Positions 1-7,825 of a stretch of DNA of 52,963 bases are shown here, in pieces. Under the pieces are notes generated by a model. That model was given only the letters and a program-made list of their open reading frames with translations. It was not told the origin of the DNA and ran no database searches. How positions within the stretch are numbered: the stretch's first letter is position 1; every line of letters begins with the position of its first letter. The position numbers were made by a program, and so were the translations under genes. The DNA is from Sulfurovaceae bacterium (GTDB taxonomy: Bacteria; Campylobacterota; Campylobacteria; Campylobacterales; Sulfurovaceae): contig JADGDQ010000010.1 in the NCBI GenBank assembly GCA_016744805.1, positions 1 to 52,963 on the forward strand, given 5' to 3'.

Positions 1-1
1 G

Positions 2-310
2 GTGGAGTATAAATATGACATACTCAAACTCATTGAAGAACTCAATAAAGAAGAAGAGAACAAAGAAGAAAAAATAGAAGCCTTTGAAGCGAAGATAGAA
101 CGCTTTTTTAATTATGTCAAAGAGCATAAAGATTTTGCCAAACTCAAAGCCAAAATTGAAGATAGCCATTTTGTAGAAGATGAAATTTATAATGATTTTA
201 CAAAGATATACAATCACTTTAAAAGAAGAAACAGAGAAGATATTTTTGTTCAATATACACAAAACCTTGTAGAGAAACTTTGTGATGATTTTAAGAGAGT
301 TATAGAATAA
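2..310 (+). CDS. hypothetical charged helical protein, probably the 3' end of a longer gene
   Basis: The frame is open from the first bases of the window to a TAA at 308-310. The GTG at position 2 could be a start, but the window edge hides any ribosome binding site, so this is probably the C-terminal part of a larger protein. About 102 residues are visible. They are rich in Glu, Lys and Asp, with no obvious motif, and should be largely alpha-helical, perhaps coiled coil in the first 50 residues. It converges on the complex I operon, with a shared hairpin terminator between them. I do not recognise the family. Confidence 0.55.
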   Translation: MEYKYDILKLIEELNKEEENKEEKIEAFEAKIERFFNYVKEHKDFAKLKAKIEDSHFVEDEIYNDFTKIYNHFKRRNREDIFVQYTQNLVEKLCDDFKRVIE

Positions 311-316
311 GAGTCC

Positions 317-347
317 CTCTAACTAGAAAAAACTCTTCTAGTTAGAG
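317..347. terminator. bidirectional hairpin terminator between convergent genes
   Basis: A perfect 12-bp inverted repeat (arms 317-328 and 336-347, 7-nt loop) fills the 46-base gap between the convergent first gene and nuoN. It can fold from either strand. There is no long U-run on either side, so it may act as a weak or bidirectional terminator and 3' end stabiliser for the nuo transcript. Confidence 0.8.
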
Positions 348-356
348 ATATAAAAA

Positions 357-1847
357 TTAGTAACCGCTTGCACTTACCATATAGAAGATATATGAGATAA
401 GAGGTTGCATAAAGAATACAGAACCAACGGTTGCTGCAACTGCTATACCAATAATTGTCATTAGTGGTCTAGATGCATTATAGTAGACTGTATTATCATT
501 TTGAACAGGGTCATATAAGAACATATAAACAATTAGTTTCAAGTAATAAAATGCTGCTATGGCTGAGTTTAGACCCATAACAATAGCCAGCCAGATATAC
601 CCAGCATCAACTGCTGCACTCATAATATAGATTTTACCCCAAAAGATAGAAAATGGTGGAACACCTGCGAGTGAAAGCATAAAGAGTCCCATTACAACTG
701 CACCCATTGGCATGATTTTGACTAATCCTGCAAACTTCTCGTAAGGGTGATCATATCTCTCGTGGAAAATTCTGTTTTTATGACGGCTAATCCATAACAT
801 TGCAAAAGCACCAAGGTTTGTGAACATAAAGAGTCCATAATAGAGGAATATACCTGTATTTCCTTTGGTTGTATCAAGAGCCAACGCTGCCATTACAAAA
901 CCTGCATGTGAAATAGAACTATATGCTAACATTCTTTTGACATCTTGCTGTACTAATGCCATCATATTTGAGAGCGTCATAGTAAGTACTGCGAGTATTA
1001 AAATCAAAATTCTAACCCACTCAACACCCAAATCAATATACATACCAAAGATACGCATAGCAACTACAAATACTGCTATCTTAGGTACTATAGACATATA
1101 ACCTGCAAGAGGAGCAGATGCACCCTCGTAAACATCAGGAGTCCAAGTATGGAAAGGGAACAAAGAGAGTTTAAATGCAAATGCAGCTAATAAAAAGATT
1201 GAGCCACCCAAAATTGTACCCATAACAGCTGGTTCATTAATTCTATCTTGAAGAACATCTGCAACTTGATACAACTCAATACTTCCTGTAAGTGCATAAA
1301 TAATAGCAGAACCCATCACAAAGAAGCCTGCTGCTAATGCACCCATTGTAAAGTACTTAACTGCTGCTTCATAAGAGTTATTTCTATTATGAAGTGCAAT
1401 AAGCGTATACAGAGCCAAAGAGGCTGTCTCTATACCAACAAAAATCAAGATAAGATTATCACTTGCTACCATAAACTGGAATCCTGCAATCATAAACAAA
1501 AAGAGTGCAAAAAATTCAGGATATGAATACTCATGGAATCTCTTGGATGTTAATGCTAGAGGAATAAAGAGTATAGATGCTGCTAAGATAAGAAGCTGTG
1601 AAATAATAGCCACACCATCAATAAGCATTACATCAAAGAAGCCCCGTTCATTGACATTGAGTCCCATTACAGAACCAAAGTCAACAAAGAGTACCAATAT
1701 AGTCATCATAACATAAAGAGACTTATGCAAGCCATCTTTGAATAGATCGATAATTAAAATAATCAATCCACCTGATATAGCAATCAGCATTGGTGCTAAA
1801 GTCACCAAGTTTAGGGAAGCCAAACTTACACTAATAGGTTCTAACAT
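357..1847 (-). CDS. nuoN: NADH-quinone oxidoreductase subunit N
   Basis: Membrane-arm, antiporter-like subunit of complex I (Mrp-type proton translocator), 496 residues with about 14 hydrophobic segments. The ND2/NuoN pattern is visible: the conserved helix around residues 125-160 carrying VGIETASLALY, the KLSLFPFHTWTPDVYEGA stretch near residue 230 with the proton-channel Lys, and the QQDVKRMLAYSSISHAGF segment near 300. It is the last gene of the operon. Its ATG shares one base with the stop of nuoM, which indicates translational coupling. It ends just before a strong hairpin. Length is normal for the family. Confidence 0.97.
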   Translation of the reverse strand: MLEPISVSLASLNLVTLAPMLIAISGGLIILIIDLFKDGLHKSLYVMMTILVLFVDFGSVMGLNVNERGFFDVMLIDGVAIISQLLILAASILFIPLALTSKRFHEYSYPEFFALFLFMIAGFQFMVASDNLILIFVGIETASLALYTLIALHNRNNSYEAAVKYFTMGALAAGFFVMGSAIIYALTGSIELYQVADVLQDRINEPAVMGTILGGSIFLLAAFAFKLSLFPFHTWTPDVYEGASAPLAGYMSIVPKIAVFVVAMRIFGMYIDLGVEWVRILILILAVLTMTLSNMMALVQQDVKRMLAYSSISHAGFVMAALALDTTKGNTGIFLYYGLFMFTNLGAFAMLWISRHKNRIFHERYDHPYEKFAGLVKIMPMGAVVMGLFMLSLAGVPPFSIFWGKIYIMSAAVDAGYIWLAIVMGLNSAIAAFYYLKLIVYMFLYDPVQNDNTVYYNASRPLMTIIGIAVAATVGSVFFMQPLISYIFYMVSASGY

Positions 1848-3373
1848 TATTCTGCCTCCTTTGTTTGTTTTGTGAGAATTATTGTCTCTTTAGCTTCAGG
1901 TGTCTGAGCCTTCTCTTCCATAAAGCTTAGGAGTGCTTTGACACTTGTATCAATTGGTTCTAAAACTGGTTTAGGATAAACACCCAACCATACAACAATA
2001 AGTACAAGAGGTACTAATGCACTCATCTCTTTTGTATCTAAATCTGGAAGATTTCTATTGGCTTCATTTGTTATAGGACCAAAGAAGGTTCTCTTAAAGA
2101 GAGTAAGCATATAGATAGCCCCAATAATAATTGTTGTTCCAGCAAGAATAGTTGCTATTGGAGATACTTTATAGAATCCTAAAAGTACCAAAAACTCTCC
2201 AACAAATCCAATAGTAAGTGGTAAACCAACAGATGCCATTAACATAATTCCAAATATAACAGCATATTTTGGCATCACCGCAGCCAAACCACCAAATTCA
2301 CTCATCATCTTGGTATGTCGTCTATCATAGATAACTCCAACCAACATAAACAGCGCCCCAGAGACAATACCATGTGAGAGCATCAAAAAGATAGACCCAC
2401 TAATACCCTCTGCATTCATAGCAAATGTACCCAAAACAATAACACCCATATGAGATACAGAAGAGTATGCAATAACTTGCTTCATATCCTCTTGAGCATA
2501 GGCTACCATAGCTGTATAGATAATCATAATTACAGCTAAGACCGTAATAAGTGGTATCATCATAACCGATGCATCAGGAAATAATGGTAATGAGAATCTT
2601 ACAAAACCATAAGTACCCATTTTAAGGAGTACAGCTGCAAGAATTACAGAACCTATTGTTGGTGCTTGACCGTGAGCATACGGCAACCAAGTATGGAATG
2701 GAAACATTGGAACTTTGATAGCAAAACCAGCAAAGAAAGCCATAAAGAGCCAAACTTGATAATTAACAGGTAACACAAGAGCATACCAATCAGTAATAGA
2801 GAAACTCCATACACCAGAGACACTATAGTAGAGATATGCCATAAAGAGCATACCTACAAGCATAATTAGTGAGCCTGTAAATGTATATAAGAAAAATTTA
2901 ATTGACGCATAAATTCTTCTAGGTCCACCCCAAGCACCAATAATATAGAGCATTGGAACTAAAGATAACTCCCAAAAGACATAAAATACAATAGCATCAA
3001 GAGCAACAAAAACACCTATCATCGTCATCTCTAAAAAGAGAAGAGAGATAATCATGTTTTTAATATCTTTTTCTATACTCATACCAATCATACCAAGTAG
3101 TGTCATCAAGGCAGCCATAATCACAATAAAGAGACTAATACCATCAACACCAACATAATAGTTGATACCAAAATCAGGAACCAAAGGAATTAGTTCAACA
3201 AACTGCATCCCTGCATTAGTCCCATCAAAACTCATCCAGAGCCAAATAGCTAGTAGTAACTCCACTGTAGCTACACTAATACCATAAACCCTAGCACTAC
3301 TTTTATCAACCACAAATCCTAGCAATCCTGCGACTGCGGGGAAGAATATTAATACACTTAAAATATTATCCAT
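1847..3373 (-). CDS. nuoM: NADH-quinone oxidoreductase subunit M
   Basis: Proton-pumping membrane subunit of complex I (508 residues). The ND4/NuoM hallmarks are present: YYVGVDGISLF near residue 73, FWELSLVPMLYIIGAWGG near 135 with the essential Glu, FAIKVPMFPFHTWLPYAH near 220 and QEDMKQVIAYSSVSHMG near 300. The C-terminal tail (about 475-508) is hydrophilic and rich in Lys, Glu and Thr, and somewhat longer than usual. The stop overlaps the nuoN start by one base, and nuoL lies 12 bases upstream. Part of the nuo operon. Confidence 0.97.
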   Translation of the reverse strand: MDNILSVLIFFPAVAGLLGFVVDKSSARVYGISVATVELLLAIWLWMSFDGTNAGMQFVELIPLVPDFGINYYVGVDGISLFIVIMAALMTLLGMIGMSIEKDIKNMIISLLFLEMTMIGVFVALDAIVFYVFWELSLVPMLYIIGAWGGPRRIYASIKFFLYTFTGSLIMLVGMLFMAYLYYSVSGVWSFSITDWYALVLPVNYQVWLFMAFFAGFAIKVPMFPFHTWLPYAHGQAPTIGSVILAAVLLKMGTYGFVRFSLPLFPDASVMMIPLITVLAVIMIIYTAMVAYAQEDMKQVIAYSSVSHMGVIVLGTFAMNAEGISGSIFLMLSHGIVSGALFMLVGVIYDRRHTKMMSEFGGLAAVMPKYAVIFGIMLMASVGLPLTIGFVGEFLVLLGFYKVSPIATILAGTTIIIGAIYMLTLFKRTFFGPITNEANRNLPDLDTKEMSALVPLVLIVVWLGVYPKPVLEPIDTSVKALLSFMEEKAQTPEAKETIILTKQTKEAE

Positions 3374-3385
3374 TTATACTTCTCC

Positions 3386-5293
3386 TTAAGCTATTAACGC
3401 AGTAACTGCTGCGACGAGTAGCATCAACACTAAACCTACTGCCATCCAATTAAGATAGTTAGAGAGGTTACCTGTTTGCATCTTTCTTGTTTGATCTCCA
3501 CCTTTAAAGAAGAGATATGCAATTGAATCAACCGTAGCATCAACTATTTTCATATCTACAGATTTCCACATAATTTGCGATAATAAGTAATATGGTTTAG
3601 AGATAAACTCCGCATAAAATTTTGGAATATAGTATTGATTTTTCAAGAGTTGAAAGATAAAGCTATTTTCACATTTTTCATCTCTTTTAAGTCCATTACC
3701 ATATTTTTTCCAAGCAAGCACAATTCCACCAACTGCAAAGATAAGAACCAATATACCCAAATAGATTGCTAAATGGTGTGTGTGTTCACTCATTACATAA
3801 TCAGGCATAAGAGGTGAACTTGTAACAAATTTTTGGAATGCCCCTTGGAAGAATCCAGCAATAATAGCAAGAAGTGCCAAAGGACTCATAGCAACCAATA
3901 CAAATTTGTACATCTCGTGTGGATGAATATCAAACTCTTTATATCTCTCATCACCATCAAATGTTAAGAAGACTTGTCTAAAGCTATAGAATGCTGTCAT
4001 ACCCGCAGTAACTACAAGCATAGCCCATAAAAAGAGTGTACCTTCGTTGAACGCTGTCTCAATAATTGCATCCTTAGAGAAGAAACCTGCAAGTGGTGGA
4101 ATACCTGCTAAAGCTATTGAAGCAATACCCATATAAAGATATGTACCTCGCATCACTTTTTTGAGTCCACCCATTTTGAAGATATCAAGCTCATCATGCA
4201 TAGCATGCATTACATTACCTGCACCCAAGAATAAGAGTGCTTTAAAGAATGCGTGTGCTGCAAGGTGGAAAAGTGCTATCCAGTAAGCACCAAGTCCAGC
4301 TGCTGCAAACATATATCCTAACTGTGAAAGTGTAGAATATGCAATAATTCTCTTAAGGTCTCTCTCTACTAATGCCATAGAGGCTGCAAAGAATGCAACA
4401 AATGTACCAAGAGCTGCAATAAAGAAACTTACTTCAGAAACTTCAGGCATAGAGTAGAGAGGATTTGCACGAATAACAAGGAAAACCCCCGCTGTTACCA
4501 TAGTAGCTGCGTGAATCAATGCAGATACTGGTGTAGGACCTTCCATTGCATCTGTAAGCCAAGTGTGCAGTGGAAACTGTGCAGACTTACCCATAGCACC
4601 AATAAAGAGTGCAATGGCTGCAAGTGTCAATATAGACTCATCTAAATATGGCAGTGCTGCAAATACAACATCATACTGAAGCGACCCTGTATTCCAATAA
4701 AGAACAAAAATACCAACAAGCATTGCAAGGTCAGCGATACGGTTTACAATAAATGCTTCGTTTGCTGCCCAAGATGGAGAGATAGATGGGTTGACTTCAG
4801 GAGACTGATCTGCTTTGTGATACCAAAAACCAATAAGTAACCAAGAACAGACACCAACGCCTTCCCAACCAATAAAGAGACCAGCAAAGTTATCACTCAT
4901 TACAAGTACCAACATAGAGAAAACAAATGCTGATAGGTAAGAGAAGAATCTATTAAAACTCTTGTCGTGATCCATATATCCTATAGAATAAATATGAACA
5001 ACTGTTGATACCAAAGTAACAACAACCATCATAGTTACACTTACATGGTCAACCACAAATCCAAATGGAATAGCTAAATCACCTGCAGAAATCCAATCCA
5101 TCATGGTTACATGAATACCATGCCCAGTTTGGACAACATAGGCTGCTAAAATAGCTGAAGCAACAAAAGAGGTTGCTAAAAGTAAAGAGGCAATAACTCC
5201 AACAAAGGTCTTTTTAGGACTCATCCCAAAAAGAGCAGCAAAAAGAGAACTCACTAACGGTGCAAAAAGTGCAATATATACAAACTTTTCCAT
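3386..5293 (-). CDS. nuoL: NADH-quinone oxidoreductase subunit L
   Basis: Distal membrane-arm antiporter-like subunit of complex I, 635 residues. Visible ND5/NuoL signatures are FGFVVDHVSVTMM near residue 77, FIGWEGVGVCSWLLIGFWY near 140, KSAQFPLHTWLTDAMEGPTP near 235 with the channel Lys, and RDLKRIIAYSTLSQLGYM near 312. The C-terminal region, roughly from 530 onward, matches the long amphipathic lateral helix and final TM helix that brace the membrane arm. The gene lies between nuoK (2-base gap) and nuoM (12-base gap), so it is transcribed with them. Confidence 0.97.
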   Translation of the reverse strand: MEKFVYIALFAPLVSSLFAALFGMSPKKTFVGVIASLLLATSFVASAILAAYVVQTGHGIHVTMMDWISAGDLAIPFGFVVDHVSVTMMVVVTLVSTVVHIYSIGYMDHDKSFNRFFSYLSAFVFSMLVLVMSDNFAGLFIGWEGVGVCSWLLIGFWYHKADQSPEVNPSISPSWAANEAFIVNRIADLAMLVGIFVLYWNTGSLQYDVVFAALPYLDESILTLAAIALFIGAMGKSAQFPLHTWLTDAMEGPTPVSALIHAATMVTAGVFLVIRANPLYSMPEVSEVSFFIAALGTFVAFFAASMALVERDLKRIIAYSTLSQLGYMFAAAGLGAYWIALFHLAAHAFFKALLFLGAGNVMHAMHDELDIFKMGGLKKVMRGTYLYMGIASIALAGIPPLAGFFSKDAIIETAFNEGTLFLWAMLVVTAGMTAFYSFRQVFLTFDGDERYKEFDIHPHEMYKFVLVAMSPLALLAIIAGFFQGAFQKFVTSSPLMPDYVMSEHTHHLAIYLGILVLIFAVGGIVLAWKKYGNGLKRDEKCENSFIFQLLKNQYYIPKFYAEFISKPYYLLSQIMWKSVDMKIVDATVDSIAYLFFKGGDQTRKMQTGNLSNYLNWMAVGLVLMLLVAAVTALIA

Positions 5294-5295
5294 TA

Positions 5296-5598
5296 CTACC
5301 CTTTCATTGAAGCTAAATCATCAAGATCAAGCGTTCCAAATTTTTTGTAAAGAACTATAAGTAGTCCTAATCCAACCGCAACTTCACTTGCAGCAACTGC
5401 AATAATAAAGAATGCAAACATCTGTCCTGTTAAATCATTATAATAATATGATGCAGCAGCAAACGCTATATTTGCTGCATTTAACATAATTTCTGTAGCA
5501 AAGAAGAGCATCAAAAGATTTCTTCTTCTAATAACCCCTACAAGACCAATTGCAAAAAGCAAACCTGAGAGTATCAGGTAATGACTCAAACCTATCAT
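5296..5598 (-). CDS. nuoK: NADH-quinone oxidoreductase subunit K
   Basis: Small membrane subunit of complex I (ND4L/NuoK), 100 residues with three TM helices. The conserved acidic residue of the second helix lies in FFATEIMLNAANIAF, near residue 36. A second Glu, in the third helix (AVAASEVAVGLGLL, near residue 70), matches the pair of glutamates needed for proton transfer. Length is typical. The start overlaps the nuoJ stop by four bases (ATGA), a sign of coupled translation. Confidence 0.97.
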   Translation of the reverse strand: MIGLSHYLILSGLLFAIGLVGVIRRRNLLMLFFATEIMLNAANIAFAAASYYYNDLTGQMFAFFIIAVAASEVAVGLGLLIVLYKKFGTLDLDDLASMKG

Positions 5599-6149
5599 TT
5601 TGTATCCTCCTGTGAGATGACTTTATCATCATTTGTAGTTAAACTATGATCCATCTTTTTACCTGCAAGAATAATACCTGCAATCATAGCAACCAAAAGC
5701 ATCAAGGCAGCTACTTCAAAAGGAACAAGGTATTTAGTAAAGAGTACCATACCTACTGCCTGTGCATTTCCTACTCCCTCAACAGAAGGATACATTGCTT
5801 GAATATTTTCAGAAAATACTGGTGCTAAAAAGATAAGTACAAGTACAAGTGCTACCATACCACCTAAGAAAAAGACTAAAGCATCATTCGTTGTTTTTTC
5901 TTTGATATCTCTAGTTGCATCAAAAAACATCATAGCAAATGCATATAGAGCCATCACAGCCCCTACATAAACAATAAGTTGTACAACACCTAAAAAATCT
6001 GCTTCCAAAAGGAAGAAGAAACCTGAAATTAAAACCATTCCTGCTGCTAATGATGTCATTGCATACAGTATATTTTTACTTAAAACCGTCACTAAAAAGA
6101 GTCCTATAGTTAGGACTGAAAATAGATAAAAGGCTATTTGCTCATACAT
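5595..6149 (-). CDS. nuoJ: NADH-quinone oxidoreductase subunit J
   Basis: Membrane subunit ND6/NuoJ of complex I, 184 residues with five TM helices. The family segment FLGVVQLIVYVGAVMALYAFAMM runs from about residue 52 and contains the VYVGAVMALY core that forms the pi-bulge of TM3, implicated in conformational coupling. The C-terminal tail of about 20 residues is hydrophilic. It lies between nuoI (12-base gap) and nuoK (four-base overlap). The start is supported by an AAAGGAGAAAG-type ribosome binding site just upstream. Confidence 0.96.
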   Translation of the reverse strand: MYEQIAFYLFSVLTIGLFLVTVLSKNILYAMTSLAAGMVLISGFFFLLEADFLGVVQLIVYVGAVMALYAFAMMFFDATRDIKEKTTNDALVFFLGGMVALVLVLIFLAPVFSENIQAMYPSVEGVGNAQAVGMVLFTKYLVPFEVAALMLLVAMIAGIILAGKKMDHSLTTNDDKVISQEDTK

Positions 6150-6161
6150 TCTTTCTCCTTT

Positions 6162-6785
6162 TTAGTATGCAAGTGGTGTTTGCTTGATATTATCATCAGC
6201 ATTTGGGCTAACAGCACCAAATCCATCATACTCTTTTTGTTGTTTAAGTGCATCAATAGGTGTTAACATATCTTCAAACAAAGAGAAACTCGCTCTCTGT
6301 TCTGAAGCTGTCTCATACCGTCCACCATGCACAATTGCAAGCTCTGGACACACTTCTGCACAGTATCCACAAAAGATACAGCGACCAAAGTTAATAGTAT
6401 ATTCACTTACCTCTTTTCTTTGGTTCTCATCATATCTTGTATCCATTTTAATACAATCAGAGATACAAATCTTTTCACAAAGACCACAGCCAATACATCG
6501 GTAATGACCACTCTCTAGGAGTCGTAACATATCATGTATTGCACGGTATCTAGGAGAGATAGGTAACTTCTCTAAAGGATACTTAATAGTATGCATATTA
6601 TCTTTAAAAAGGGCATTTCCCATCTCTCTTAGAGTAACCCATAAACCTACAAACAGTTCCCCTTTTACAGTTCTCTCGACAACCTGACCAAACTTTCCCA
6701 TACTACTTTTAGGAGTATGTTTAAGGTCAAGCATTTTATAAGACTGCTCTCCTACATTTCTATTTTTAAATTCTTCTAAACTCAT
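6162..6785 (-). CDS. nuoI: NADH-quinone oxidoreductase subunit I (2x[4Fe-4S])
   Basis: Peripheral-arm ferredoxin-like subunit that carries clusters N6a and N6b and passes electrons from NuoG to NuoB. Two cysteine motifs are visible: CIGCGLCEKIC followed by a Cys-containing segment near residue 97, and CIFCGYCAEVCP near residue 136. Of the 207 residues, the N-terminal 60 or so include an amphipathic stretch expected to lie on the membrane. The C-terminal tail of about 45 residues is longer than in many homologues. It sits between nuoH and nuoJ. Confidence 0.96.
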   Translation of the reverse strand: MSLEEFKNRNVGEQSYKMLDLKHTPKSSMGKFGQVVERTVKGELFVGLWVTLREMGNALFKDNMHTIKYPLEKLPISPRYRAIHDMLRLLESGHYRCIGCGLCEKICISDCIKMDTRYDENQRKEVSEYTINFGRCIFCGYCAEVCPELAIVHGGRYETASEQRASFSLFEDMLTPIDALKQQKEYDGFGAVSPNADDNIKQTPLAY

Positions 6786-6794
6786 TTTAACTCC

Positions 6795-7823
6795 TTATAT
6801 CATTACTACGATAGCAGTAATAAGAATATTTATCATCGCTAAAGGCATAAGAACTTTCCAACATAACCACATCAACTGATCAGGTCTAATATGTGGCCAA
6901 GAAGCTCTAACCCATAACATCAAGAAGAAGAAGAATGCAATTTTACCAATGATAATAAACCAACCAGCTATAAAACCTAAATCATTATATCCACCAAGGA
7001 ACATTACAGATGCCAAGATAGCTACAGTAATCATATTGGCATACTCACCAATAAAGAACATACCCCATCTCATACCTGAATACTCTGTTGCATATCCAGA
7101 AATAACCTCTGCTTCATGTTCAAGAAGGTCAAATGGCGTTCTATTTGTTTCTGCAAAACCTGCAATCAAAAAGAGTACAAATGCTACTGGCTGTTGCCAA
7201 ATTAACCAAGAGCCAATGCCACCAGCTTGATACTCGTTAAAATCAACTAATGAGAGAGAACCAACCAACATAATAGGAGCAAGAATAGATAAACCTGTTA
7301 CAACCTCATAACTCAAAAACTGTATAGCTGTTCTAGCACTTCCTATAATACCCCATTTATTTGCTTGTGCCATACCAGCAAGTAGTGGACCATAAAGCCC
7401 TGATGCCATCATACCAAGAATAAAAAGAATACCTACATTAATATCTGCTGCTATTGATGGTACAAATGTACCACCCAAAAGAGGTATAAATTCAGGAATT
7501 GTAAAATCAGGAAAGACAGGAACAGCAGCCAAAGCAATAAATGCTGTGGCTGCGGTAATCGCTGGTGCAATCTGAAAAATAAACTTATTTGCATTTTGTG
7601 GGATAATATCCTCTTGTGTAAAGAGTTTGATACCATCTGCTGCAATTTGCAAAAGTCCAAAAGGACCAACATGCATAGGACCTAATCTTCTTTGCATAAA
7701 TGCTAATATCTTACGCTCTATATAAGTACCAAATCCAGCAACGGCTGAGATTATTGCGAGAATAATAATCGCTTTGATAATCACACCAAGACTGGTTACT
7801 TCAGGTAATACTGTTGCTTCCAT
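6795..7823 (-). CDS. nuoH: NADH-quinone oxidoreductase subunit H
   Basis: Membrane subunit ND1/NuoH, 342 residues and eight TM helices, which forms the quinone-access chamber at the junction of the two arms. Clear signatures are YIERKILAFMQRRLGPMHVG near residue 35, GLLQIAADGIKLFTQEDIIP near 55, and AETNRTPFDLLEHEAEVISGY near 228 with the conserved acidic residues of the proton path. The gap to nuoG1 is two bases and to nuoI nine bases, so it is cotranscribed. Confidence 0.97.
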   Translation of the reverse strand: MEATVLPEVTSLGVIIKAIIILAIISAVAGFGTYIERKILAFMQRRLGPMHVGPFGLLQIAADGIKLFTQEDIIPQNANKFIFQIAPAITAATAFIALAAVPVFPDFTIPEFIPLLGGTFVPSIAADINVGILFILGMMASGLYGPLLAGMAQANKWGIIGSARTAIQFLSYEVVTGLSILAPIMLVGSLSLVDFNEYQAGGIGSWLIWQQPVAFVLFLIAGFAETNRTPFDLLEHEAEVISGYATEYSGMRWGMFFIGEYANMITVAILASVMFLGGYNDLGFIAGWFIIIGKIAFFFFLMLWVRASWPHIRPDQLMWLCWKVLMPLAMINILITAIVVMI

Positions 7824-7825
7824 AT